Shown piece by piece: positions 18,908 to 28,519 of a stretch of DNA of 49,756 bases. The stretch is taken from positions 1 through 49,756 of the forward strand of contig JANQET010000365.1 in NCBI GenBank assembly GCA_028278265.1, given 5' to 3'. The position numbers and the translations under genes were made by a program. This DNA is from Myxococcota bacterium. Its GTDB lineage: Bacteria > Myxococcota_A > Polyangia > JAAYKL01. The stretch's first letter is position 1, and the number at the start of each line of letters is the position of its first letter. Under the pieces are notes generated by a model. The model worked only from the letters and a program-made list of their open reading frames with translations, made no database searches and had not been told where the DNA came from.

Positions 18908-20506
18908 ATGTCAAAAAAGACGATCGAGACTGAAATTGTCATCATCGGTTCGGGACCAGTGGGGGCTACCTACGCGCGATGTCTGGCTTCCCACGGCAAA
19001 CAGGTGACCATGCTGGAGGCAGGGCCTCAGCTGCGGTCGCGCCCTGGGGAACACATGCTCAACTGTTTCCGTTTTCAACGGGAACCCAATCTGTCCCTCG
19101 ACACCATGATGTCCCATCACGAGGTGTTCTCGGTGAATCCGCTACCTGACGACGATTACATGAAAAGAGATAATTTTTACAATCCGGTCCAAGAGCGGTT
19201 GAACTTCGAAAACCCGTTACAGGATCCCAACCGCAACATGCCCTTTGCCGCATCGATGTGGGGGGTGGGGGGCATGTTCTCCCTCTGGTCCGGGTATGCC
19301 CCTTTTCCGACGGCAAAAGAACGCACGCCGCTGATCAGTCCTGACGACTGGGAGCACATACTCGAGATCGCAAAGCAAATCATGAATATCCATACCGATG
19401 CCTTCGAGCCCTCGGTTGTCAACCGCGCGATCAGCGCCGCGCTCACCAGCGAAGGTCGCCCTGCGATCAACATGCCGATGGGAGCGGAGAAGCGACGGAT
19501 CGACGATAAGGCATATTATGTGGACTGGACAGGGACGTCGACCATGCTCGGTCCGCTGGTCGACGAACGAGGCCGCCTGGTGCCGAACTTCGACATCTGG
19601 GAAGAGCACCGCGCCGAAAAATTGGAGCTGACACCTGACAGCAGCCGCGTCACCTCGGCGCTGGTTCGGGATCTCCACAGTGGAGAGATGAAGGAATTCA
19701 AAGCCGAAACCTTCATCATCGCCGGCGGACCGTTCTTGACCCCCCGCCTGCTCTGGCAATCGGGAATCCGCCCCAAAGCGCTGGGTTGTTACCTACACGA
19801 AAACCCGGTGGCCACCTGCAAGGTCGGGCTCAGCGAAGAGTTCATCGAAAAGTTGCGACAGGATGAGCAGAACCCGGCGCGGGGCGAGCAGATTCCGATC
19901 CCCTGGAACGATCCGGCGCCCAAATGCGGCATCATGCCCACCGAGAACGAGCCCTGGTTGATCCATCTCAATCGAACGGGTCGCTCGATGAGCTACGATC
20001 TGAAGTACGATGTCAGGCTGAGCGTCGACTTCACCGGCTATTCCACAGTGGAATCCATACCCGAGAATCGCATCACTTTCAGTGATCAATACGAGGACCG
20101 TTTTGGCCAGCCGCAGATCACAGTCGACTATCGCGTGCCCGAAGCCGATCAGAAAACAGCCGATCGAATGGTCGAAGACATCACTGAACTGGCCGGACGC
20201 ATCGGCCCCTTCCTTCCCTTCACCCGGCCGCCCTTCGAAGAGAAGGTGCACTTGGAGCCGTCCGGCACATCGCTGCACATGATGGGAACCCATCGGATGG
20301 GCGAGAAGGCGTCGGACGACTGTGTGGTGGATCCCAATTCCAAGGTTTGGGGCGTCGACAACCTCTACGCCTCGGGCGAGGGCGTGATCAACGAACCGGT
20401 CGCCAGCAATCCCACGCTGACCATCACGGCGATCGCCGCCAAATCCGCCGCCTCGATTCTGAACATCACCACCCAACAATTGATGGAAGACCTGCGCAAA
20501 CAGTAA
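18908..20506 (+). CDS. GMC-family FAD oxidoreductase, pyranose-oxidase-like
   Basis: 'TEIVIIGSGPVGATYARCLASHGKQVTMLEAGP', 'GTSLHMMGTHRMGEKASDDCVVDPNSKVWGVDNLYASGEGVINEPVASNPTLTITAIA'; RBS aggagg. Confidence 0.82.
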   Translation: MSKKTIETEIVIIGSGPVGATYARCLASHGKQVTMLEAGPQLRSRPGEHMLNCFRFQREPNLSLDTMMSHHEVFSVNPLPDDDYMKRDNFYNPVQERLNFENPLQDPNRNMPFAASMWGVGGMFSLWSGYAPFPTAKERTPLISPDDWEHILEIAKQIMNIHTDAFEPSVVNRAISAALTSEGRPAINMPMGAEKRRIDDKAYYVDWTGTSTMLGPLVDERGRLVPNFDIWEEHRAEKLELTPDSSRVTSALVRDLHSGEMKEFKAETFIIAGGPFLTPRLLWQSGIRPKALGCYLHENPVATCKVGLSEEFIEKLRQDEQNPARGEQIPIPWNDPAPKCGIMPTENEPWLIHLNRTGRSMSYDLKYDVRLSVDFTGYSTVESIPENRITFSDQYEDRFGQPQITVDYRVPEADQKTADRMVEDITELAGRIGPFLPFTRPPFEEKVHLEPSGTSLHMMGTHRMGEKASDDCVVDPNSKVWGVDNLYASGEGVINEPVASNPTLTITAIAAKSAASILNITTQQLMEDLRKQ

Positions 20507-20508
20507 TT

Positions 20509-21180
20509 TCACATCCCCTCGGGCTGGACCAGATCCTTGAGGAGGGCTCCGCCCTTGGTCAGCCAGGAGACGCCAAAGGCGAAAATTGCCAGACTCTCCA
20601 GCCAAAACACCGGGTTGAGCGGCTCGAGCCGGGCGGCCGCCCCTTCGGGCAACAGATAGTAGACCAGGGACAACGCCAGGCAAAGGGCCATAATCACCCC
20701 GCACGCCCGGTACACCCGATTGCGCGCTTTCTTCCGAGGGGGAAGGGAGACACCCCGGTCCGATTTTGGAAAGAGAACGAGACAAAAAAAGATCAGCACG
20801 CCAAAAAACAGTAAGGCACAGACCGCGTGAATATTACTGATCACGAGGGCCGTCGGAGAGACTTCGCCCGCCCCCTTGGTGGGAAACAGCGCCACTCCGA
20901 CCGCGAAAAGACCGCCCAATTTGGCAGCCAAGTTGTCCCATTTGTCGTAGCCCTTGTAACAGTACAGGAACGCACCGATACAGAACAGGGTCCCGACGAA
21001 CCAATCCCCCATTCCGGTATGGTAGTAGGCGCTGACAGAATGCTGGATGCCGGTGTCGAAAATGAGCTTGGCACCGAGCCCCAAAATGAAGGGAAACGTA
21101 AGCCCCAAAACGCCGATGGCTTTCCTGAGCTCCAGATAGGACGAAATCAGTATGGGTTGGGGCGGGACTGATGTTGACAT
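20509..21180 (-). CDS. polytopic membrane protein of unknown function
   Basis: multiple TM segments; 'HSVSAYYHTGMGDWFVGTLFCIGAFLYCYKGYDKWDNLAAKLGGLFAVGVALFPT'. Confidence 0.7.
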   Translation of the reverse strand: MSTSVPPQPILISSYLELRKAIGVLGLTFPFILGLGAKLIFDTGIQHSVSAYYHTGMGDWFVGTLFCIGAFLYCYKGYDKWDNLAAKLGGLFAVGVALFPTKGAGEVSPTALVISNIHAVCALLFFGVLIFFCLVLFPKSDRGVSLPPRKKARNRVYRACGVIMALCLALSLVYYLLPEGAAARLEPLNPVFWLESLAIFAFGVSWLTKGGALLKDLVQPEGM

Positions 21181-21290
21181 AAGCCGATGGTAGGGATACC
21201 CGACCGGGCAGTCAAACAATCGGGCCGGGCTCAAGCCCTATTCGAATCGACAAAATTGACGCTGCGCCGTTTTGAGCGAACACTCATTTT

Positions 21291-21782
21291 ATGGACGGAT
21301 CCACCGCGCAAATCCGACCGCTAATCTCCAATAAAGACATCGAGTTGATCACTTGGGGCGACATCATGATGGCGCAGTTCAAGCACAGCGGAGAGCTGGA
21401 GGTGATCGAACGGGTGGCGCAAGCGTTGGTCCACTTTGTCGCCCCTCGCCCCAATGGAATTGCGCTGGTGACGGTCATCGGTCACGACGCACTGTTTCTC
21501 TCTCAGGAATCGAGACAAGTCATGTTGGACACCCTGAGCAACGTGAAAGTGCTCGCATCGGCGACCGTGGTGGCGGGAAAGGGGTTGAAGGGGGTCGCCC
21601 TGCGAAGTGGAATGGCCAGTTTGTCCATGCTCTTTTCAAAATATTTCCCCAACAAAGTATTTGGTACGGTTGAGGAGGCGTGTGCCTGGTTGGCCATCAC
21701 CATGTCCGGCAGCCACTTCAATTGGAGCGTCACGCCGATCCAAATCGAAAATGCGGTGCGAGCGATCGTCCCCCGAGGCTGA
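21291..21782 (+). CDS. hypothetical protein (SpoIIAA/STAS-like size and pattern, unassigned)
   Basis: 163-aa ORF, no convincing motif. Confidence 0.5.
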   Translation: MDGSTAQIRPLISNKDIELITWGDIMMAQFKHSGELEVIERVAQALVHFVAPRPNGIALVTVIGHDALFLSQESRQVMLDTLSNVKVLASATVVAGKGLKGVALRSGMASLSMLFSKYFPNKVFGTVEEACAWLAITMSGSHFNWSVTPIQIENAVRAIVPRG

Positions 21783-21809
21783 GCTCAACTGAGATGATGT
21801 GAAACGAGC

Positions 21810-23093
21810 CTACTGAACTTCGCCGAAGTAGAGATCGATGCTATCTTCTTTGCCCGCTGCGAGCAGATCGTATATTCCGTCATTGTTCCAATCGACAAAG
21901 GATGGCTTTGCGTCGAGATATACCGAGACGATGGAACCATCGGTTTGCTCCAATCGATCCCGCCGAACCAGGGATGGTGAAGTGGGCGTACCGACATTCT
22001 CGAAAAAGATAAAGCCGGCTTTGGAGTGCCACCCCTCGCCGAGCACCAAATCCAAGGTACCGTTTCGATCCAAATCGACGACTTGAATGCAGGTTCTTTC
22101 CAGACCCTGGTCGATGGGTTGACCATCGCTGGTTTTCAGGGGCTGCTCATCTTCGAAACTGTAGTTCTGGGGCGTTCCCTTGTTAATGTACAACTTGACC
22201 AGACTGCCCCCGTTGTCACTGGCGTACTCGCCGCTGATCAGGATATCGAGGAGTCCGTCGCCGTTCCAGTCCGCCACCGCAGGAGCGGCGTTGGTGTGTG
22301 TTTTTACAAATGCTCCTGACGCTGTCTTCAACCGTACGGTTGCATCGAGTGTGCCGTCATCACTTCTCTTGTAGAAGTTGACCCAGCCTTCCCGTTCGCC
22401 AATGATGAAATCGTTTATGCTGTCACCGTTCAAATCCGCAGACTGAGGATTTGTCGCGCCTGCACATCACGTGCTGGTCAACTGGATATCCTGTCCGGCC
22501 GCTTCCAGATATTCAAACGAGCCAAACTCCGGAGCCACATCGGTCGCTATATTCTTGTAAAATCTGACCTTCCCTCTAAACTCCCCTACGATGAGGTCTT
22601 TTTTTCCATCTTTATCCCAATCGGTGACCAGCATGGTGGGCCAGCTGATATCATCGATCGGCTGTCCGTTGCTTTCAATTTTGGTTTGAAAGACGAACTT
22701 GGGCATTCCCTCGATCGGATCGGGACCGGTGTCCGTGTCCGAATCCGAATCGGCATCAGCATCTGAATCGGTATCGGCGTCGCTGTCCGAATCCGAGTCC
22801 GAATCGGTGTCCGCATCCCCGTCACTGTCCGAGTCCGAATCCGCATCGCTGTCCGCGTCCGAGTCCGAATCGGCGTCCGAATCTGCATCTGCATCCGCAT
22901 CGCCGTCACTGTCGCCGTCCCCGTCGCCATCACCGTCGCCGTCCGCATCCCCGTCACTGTCGCCATCCGCATCACCGCCGGAGCCATCATCATCCCTGTT
23001 GTTGCCGGTACACGCGGTAAAGCCCAACAGCCAAATCGCACACAACCAGATGAAGATCCCTCCGGGTCGCCGTCCGTGTTTCGTATGTCTCAT
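21810..23093 (-). CDS. FG-GAP/VCBS-repeat lipoprotein with Asp-rich linker and in-frame TGA (candidate selenoprotein)
   Basis: ORFs 22467-23093 and 21810-22433 share one frame separated only by TGA at 22467-22469; VCBS-like '[26 protein letters not shown]' before and '[25 protein letters not shown]' after. Confidence 0.7.
22431..22453 (-). promoter_or_regulatory. bacterial SECIS-like hairpin downstream of the UGA
   Basis: minus strand CAAATCC-U-CA-GUC-UG-C-GGAUUUG: perfect 7-bp stem, apical GU, unpaired U; stem starts 13 nt after the UGA. Confidence 0.6.
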
Positions 23094-23383
23094 GCCGTGG
23101 TACCTTTGTTTTCCATCCTATTAGCAGTTCATGTTGATGCGATGCCTACTCTCGCACGCCATACCGTACCAAGCGCGCAGACGACAGTCAATCAAGTACC
23201 GATTCTTGTCGGCAATTGTCCCCTGGTCACTCCTAAACTTTTACAAAAAAATCATAATCGGACATGGCTCATTACACCCTATCTGTCTTATTTCGGTATA
23301 CCTGAGAATCAGTGGATGGTGTATGACGACAATCTCACACGACATTTCACTCGATCGCTGAGCTGCACACGCGCATTGTCGGG

Positions 23384-26300
23384 TCAATTGGTCAAGCTCG
23401 ACTCGGGATTTCTCTTCACCACCATGCAGGTCACGTCATCGTCGTGACTATATCCTTCAAGCTCTCCCAGGATGGTCTGCTCAATTTCCACAGCGCGCCG
23501 TTCGCCGTTTTGGCGCAGCGCGTCAGCCACTTTTTGAATCGTGAACATCTGCCCAGCTCGGTTTCTCGCTTCGGTAATCCCATCTGTATACAGCAGCATC
23601 GCGTCCCCGCTGTGCAGCGTAAACTCGTTGACCGTCAGCAATTCGCGGACGTTCTCGGCCATGCCAATCCAGAAACCTTCGGTTTCTATTTTTTCTATCT
23701 GTTGGGTTTTACGGCGGTAAATCAAGATATCCTGATGCAATCCGCAGTGGTACATCTTGCCGTCGGGCTTGACCGCGAAAATCGTCATGGTCATATATTT
23801 TCGCTCGCCCAGTTTTTGAATGTTGTCGCAGATCGCTTGGTTCACAAAATGAAAGATATCGGCTGGCGAAGCGTTGGGCTGGATCTCCAGCGCCGTGTGA
23901 ATGGAAGTCTGGACCATCATCATCACCAGACCGGCCGGCACCCCGTGCCCCGACACATCCCCGATGATAATCCAATCCGTACCGGCCGCGTGAATCGTAT
24001 CGTAGTAGTCCCCGCCCACATCGTCTGCCGGGTTCATGATCGCGGCAATCTCATAGCCCCTGATTTGGGGAGTCTCCGGAAGGAGCGTGGTTTGAATCTT
24101 CTTGGCCAGCTGCATTTCACCCCACAAGGCATCATTGACCAATTGCAGTTCATCCGCCTGAGATTTAATTTCCTCTTTTTGGGCGACGACCTCGGCAGTT
24201 CTCCTGCGGACAATCTCTTTGAGGCGCCTTCTGCTTCGGTTAAGGCGCCAGGTGTAGATCTGAACGCCGCCGCTGAAAACGAGTAGCGCAATTACCGCAT
24301 ACGCCAAATAGGCCCAAATTGTTCGATACCACGGCGCAAGGATCGAGAAGCGAAAGCTGGCAGGTCGGCTTTTCTTGTCAAAGGTGTTCTTGGCGGTCAC
24401 CACGAAACGGTACTCCCCTTCCGGTAGGTTGGTGTATTCCTTCCTGCGCTCCTTGCTCCAGCTGCTTACCCGTCGGTCGAACCCGTGCAGTTGATACCGG
24501 TACTGTGTGGCCTGGGGTTGTTCGAAGAAAGCGGCGGCAAAATCGAACGCGATGGTGTTCTCCTCATAGAGTAGCTCGGGTAGGGTTCCTTGGGCCTGGT
24601 CGAGTTGGGTACGCGTGAATTGCCCGTCGCTCGAACCGGACGGACCGACAAAGGCGCCATGATTGATCACGCGCCCCTCTCCCACCTTTACCCGACGAAT
24701 CGAAGCGGCAAAGGGGATATCGTAATCTTTCTCGTCTGCCGTGTCATACCGATAAGCAGAGGGTTTGGCCGTACCGAGCCAGACCGTGTGATCGCCATCG
24801 ACGGACCATGTCGAGAGCACAGAGGAGAGCATGCTGAATCGACCGGTATCCCACATCCAGTTTTGCTCGTCAGTCGGTGTGAGGATACCGACCCGAGTTG
24901 ATCCGTTTTCGTTGATCCACAGCTGCTGATTGGGACCGCGCATTAAACGCCGCACTGAGATTTCGTTTTCATTGAAATATCGCCCAAAGGTCTGTTGGGG
25001 GACAAACCGGCCTTTCGGCTCGCCGGGCATCCACTGAAAGATGCCTTTATCAGTACCCAAAACGACGTGACCATCGATGTTGTAGACAAAGTTGTTGGCG
25101 TCGTCCGGTAGGCCGTCTTTTACTGTGTAGTGATCGATTTGTACCTCTTCGAGGGAGTCGCCGGACCACTCGATGTGATAGACGCCGCTGTTCGCTGTAC
25201 TGGCCCAAAGGTCACCCTCGCTGTCCTCGGCGATTTGGAAGATCATACCCGCCAGCTTGTTCAGCGCCGGATGCTTCACCTGCTGAGCAGCAACAGACAT
25301 TGGGGTTGTTGTCGCCCGAGCAGATGCTTGCGGCTGTTGTCCAGATGGCGCCACTTCTATCCGCAGCACCGAAACACCGGATAGCGTTCCAGCGAACACC
25401 AGATCCTCAAAGCGGCTGGAACGGTGCATCGTGAGCACGCCCTGCTCGAGCGTGTGCAAGAGCTGGGCTTTGTCGTCGACGATATGTATGATTCGGTTAT
25501 TGTTGTTGGCGAGCAGTTGGTCTTTGACCGTTAAAAAGGACCACGCTTCTAGTTCGGTATTCTCCACCTTTTTGAATTGAACCGGATTATCGGAAATTCC
25601 CATATCCACAGATGCGATTCGATATACCCCGACAAAAGTACCGACGTACAGGGAGTCACCAAATCGTTGAATCGACAAAATCATCGACTCAATGCCGTTT
25701 TTTTCATCGAGCACGCGCAAGGGAGAGCTCATCTCAACCAACGATATTCCCGTGTTGGTGCAGGCCCAAACATTCTTGAACTGATCCGCGTAGACAGAGT
25801 AGACCAGGTTGTTGGCCAACCCGGAGGAACGGGTGAGTCGGGAACGTACCCGACCCTGCCGATCGAGTATCACCAACCCTTTGTGTCGAAACGCGATGGC
25901 CATACGGGTATCATCGACGAGGGTGCTGTGATAGACAAAGTCCTTTCTCGAAAAGAATTTGTCTATCTCGGTCACCAGCGGGATGCGGTGCGTGGCATCG
26001 TCTAAAATCGGGCCGCTCGTGGATTCTGTTTGTTCCAGAAGCGCCGGTAGATCGTAGATGAAGTTTCCCACATCGGGAATGGCCAACACGAATTTGCCAT
26101 CCCACCAGGGCAAAATACTCGGGGTATCCATCATCGAGGATTTTTCAGGGACGGTTACACGAACGATGGGACGATAGCGATCGGCGAGGAGTGTATAAAC
26201 GGTTCCGTCAAAGTCAATCGCCAGCAGAGAATCGTGTACGTTTTGTCCCCAGGCGAAAGAGCGGTCGATCACCTGGATTTCGTCGTTGTGATAGCGCACT

Positions 26301-26761
26301 GTCTTGTTGCGGGAGAAAAAGTAAACCCCGTCGTCTGTTTCGTGAAACAAATAGACTCGACCAATGGGCCGATGCTCCGGAGGTATTCTCTCCTTTAAGG
26401 AGACGAACTTCGGTTCACCCAGTTTATCGTAAGCGAGATACCCGAGATCATTGGGCATCCCCAGAAAAAGAGTGCCGTTTTTGTCAAAATGCAATCCCTC
26501 GGTAGGGGCCGTAGGCAAGGGTATCTTGCGCCAATCGATGCCGTCAAACTCCAACACCGCGTAGTTCGCGCCAAAGTACATCAGCCCGCGCTTGTCCTGA
26601 GCCGCGCGCCAGATTTGCGGTTCGGTATCGAAATCGGCCATGTTGTAATTGACGATGCGAGGTCTTCCCAGCGTCGCAATGCGGCCGGACGGGTCGGCAA
26701 CAGCGACCGAACCAAGTGTGAGCCACAACAGGCAGTGACCTATGACGGCGCTCGGGTTCAT
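23384..26761 (-). CDS. periplasmic beta-propeller (Reg_prop/Y_Y_Y) sensor with TM and cytoplasmic SpoIIE-type phosphatase
   Basis: signal peptide; propeller repeats; 'YRYQLHGFDRRVSSWSKERRKEYTNLPEGEYRFVVTAKN' (Y_Y_Y); 'IQTTLLPETPQIRGYEIAAIMNPADDVGGDYYD...IGDVSGHGVPAGLVMMM' (PP2C/SpoIIE). Confidence 0.88.
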   Translation of the reverse strand: MNPSAVIGHCLLWLTLGSVAVADPSGRIATLGRPRIVNYNMADFDTEPQIWRAAQDKRGLMYFGANYAVLEFDGIDWRKIPLPTAPTEGLHFDKNGTLFLGMPNDLGYLAYDKLGEPKFVSLKERIPPEHRPIGRVYLFHETDDGVYFFSRNKTVRYHNDEIQVIDRSFAWGQNVHDSLLAIDFDGTVYTLLADRYRPIVRVTVPEKSSMMDTPSILPWWDGKFVLAIPDVGNFIYDLPALLEQTESTSGPILDDATHRIPLVTEIDKFFSRKDFVYHSTLVDDTRMAIAFRHKGLVILDRQGRVRSRLTRSSGLANNLVYSVYADQFKNVWACTNTGISLVEMSSPLRVLDEKNGIESMILSIQRFGDSLYVGTFVGVYRIASVDMGISDNPVQFKKVENTELEAWSFLTVKDQLLANNNNRIIHIVDDKAQLLHTLEQGVLTMHRSSRFEDLVFAGTLSGVSVLRIEVAPSGQQPQASARATTTPMSVAAQQVKHPALNKLAGMIFQIAEDSEGDLWASTANSGVYHIEWSGDSLEEVQIDHYTVKDGLPDDANNFVYNIDGHVVLGTDKGIFQWMPGEPKGRFVPQQTFGRYFNENEISVRRLMRGPNQQLWINENGSTRVGILTPTDEQNWMWDTGRFSMLSSVLSTWSVDGDHTVWLGTAKPSAYRYDTADEKDYDIPFAASIRRVKVGEGRVINHGAFVGPSGSSDGQFTRTQLDQAQGTLPELLYEENTIAFDFAAAFFEQPQATQYRYQLHGFDRRVSSWSKERRKEYTNLPEGEYRFVVTAKNTFDKKSRPASFRFSILAPWYRTIWAYLAYAVIALLVFSGGVQIYTWRLNRSRRRLKEIVRRRTAEVVAQKEEIKSQADELQLVNDALWGEMQLAKKIQTTLLPETPQIRGYEIAAIMNPADDVGGDYYDTIHAAGTDWIIIGDVSGHGVPAGLVMMMVQTSIHTALEIQPNASPADIFHFVNQAICDNIQKLGERKYMTMTIFAVKPDGKMYHCGLHQDILIYRRKTQQIEKIETEGFWIGMAENVRELLTVNEFTLHSGDAMLLYTDGITEARNRAGQMFTIQKVADALRQNGERRAVEIEQTILGELEGYSHDDDVTCMVVKRNPESSLTN

Positions 26762-26859
26762 GACGGGCCATCACCCCCCATGCAGGCGGACATCTACCCC
26801 CAGTGGGTCGCTACGGGTCCTTCTACAAAGTATATTTCGTTAATGCACAGTGGCAATGA

Positions 26860-28338
26860 TCACATCAGAAGGTGTCCGACGTCGAATACGCAGATGGGTG
26901 GACTGCGATCCACATCCCGCCCCGAGGCGGCAATGTGTCGTTCATCGAGCCAGCGGCAACCACCGCACATCGACTCATGCCGGGCGTGGAGGGTCGACAC
27001 ACACTCTCCGGTAACGGTATGCCAGACATGGAGGTGCCCATCCTGGTGTGCGGAAGCGAGATGGCGACCGTTTCTCGAAAAGTCCACCGCTGACACGCCG
27101 TGATCTTTCGGGGTAAACGTCACTTCGGGCGTTTTTGCTCCCGTTTTGTAAATCCGAATGGTACCGGGTTCGCTTTGTGCTGCAACGGCAATCCTTTCGC
27201 CATTGTGTGACCAGGCCGCACAATAGAGGTACCAGGGTTTCTTTTTGTTCGGCTTGACGAGTCGCGTCAGCTGGGCGCCATCTGTGGTGTTGAGTATCCA
27301 AACACCGGATCCCGCTGCGACAACGCGGTTGCCGTCAGGCGCGTATCGCAATGACACCGCAGACAATGCCACCGTCCATAGCTGCTCGAGTGATTCTCCA
27401 TCCCAAGCCGCGATGGTGTTGTCTCTACCGGCCGAGAGAATTTGCTTTCCATCCGGAGATACGGCCACTGCGCAGATTTGCTCTTTATGAGCTGTAGACC
27501 CACCGAGCGCATTACCGCTCGGCAGGGTGTATCGGCAAAGCTTCTGTCGGTCCGAAACCACCAGGAGCTTCCCGTCACCCGATAGGCCGAGAGCGCGGTG
27601 ATCGCCCCTGCGTGACGAAGCCGGTAATCGCTCACCCGCAGGCCAGGAAAAAGCGTACAGCTCACCGCCCGACCCACAAGCCGCAACAGTTGACAGATCC
27701 GCGCTGACGGTCAAATCGTCTATCTGGTAAACGGGATCTGCGCCCAGATATCGCACCCTGCCTTCAGGTTCTCGGATATTCAGTCCACTGGCCAGCGTCT
27801 CGAGCGACAACGGCGGATTACCGACTCGCTCGGCATTTTCCAGACGGCTGCGGTCGCTCTGGTCCCCCTGCAGAACTGTCACAATAATCTGTTCGCGGTC
27901 GGCATCGGTCCCGAAAACGCCTTGGGCGTCAAGGTCCCTGAGAGCGCCGAAGCAAGCATCCAACCGGGCAGCGATCTCCTCATCGAATTCGGTGTGCCCG
28001 TCTTCACCACCGAAGACTGGCTGGGGCCGAGCATCCAGCAACGCCTGAACCGCTGCAAAGTGCTCCTCACCGACCAGGTGATATGGCGAATCGACCGGGC
28101 TCCAGCGAAGCTCCTCCATCTCGTTGGCCAGCTGTTGCTCATTCCCTTTACCGGCGCATTCAGCGGCCACCTCGGCCAAGCCGGCCTCACCGCTCGCCGT
28201 TGGCAGAATGTAGGTCACCTCTGGTGTGGTATAAAGGGCAAAGCAATAGAACACCTCGTCCGGATAGCTCGAGCGAAGTTCGGCCAGAGTAGCACGAACC
28301 GCATTTCTGATGGCAATTCTCAACGGTTCATCGGGCAT
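26860..28338 (-). CDS. DUF4303-like N-terminus plus WD40-repeat protein
   Basis: WD-like repeats 'HKEQICAVAVSPDGKQILSAGRDNTIAAWDGE', 'DHGVSAVDFSRNGRHLASAHQDGHLHVWHTVTGE'. Confidence 0.7.
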   Translation of the reverse strand: MPDEPLRIAIRNAVRATLAELRSSYPDEVFYCFALYTTPEVTYILPTASGEAGLAEVAAECAGKGNEQQLANEMEELRWSPVDSPYHLVGEEHFAAVQALLDARPQPVFGGEDGHTEFDEEIAARLDACFGALRDLDAQGVFGTDADREQIIVTVLQGDQSDRSRLENAERVGNPPLSLETLASGLNIREPEGRVRYLGADPVYQIDDLTVSADLSTVAACGSGGELYAFSWPAGERLPASSRRGDHRALGLSGDGKLLVVSDRQKLCRYTLPSGNALGGSTAHKEQICAVAVSPDGKQILSAGRDNTIAAWDGESLEQLWTVALSAVSLRYAPDGNRVVAAGSGVWILNTTDGAQLTRLVKPNKKKPWYLYCAAWSHNGERIAVAAQSEPGTIRIYKTGAKTPEVTFTPKDHGVSAVDFSRNGRHLASAHQDGHLHVWHTVTGECVSTLHARHESMCGGCRWLDERHIAASGRDVDRSPPICVFDVGHLLM

Positions 28339-28519
28339 CGGTTCTCCCAGTTACACAACACCGGATACCACTTCCGAGAAGCCAGAGCAAGGCTGTCGTA
28401 ACGCGCTTGGGGGCGCACCGTTCAGGCGAATCAGTTGTTGCAGACGCAGGCCTATATCATCGGTTCGCCAACACGGCGATGACGAACCGGTGCTGGACGA
28501 AAGTGACAGTTTTTGGAAG

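Noticed and set aside
21810-23093. Simple pseudogene explanation for the TGA-interrupted FG-GAP gene
   Set aside because: Not fully excluded, but a SECIS-like hairpin, intact downstream frame and a second similar case favour recoding.
22699-23124. plus-strand '[13 protein letters not shown]' ORFs (also 29478-29744, 31268-31552, 33047-33382, 34354-34911)
   Set aside because: Antisense of the Asp-rich linkers; composition artefacts, no start/RBS context, opposite strand has clear domains.
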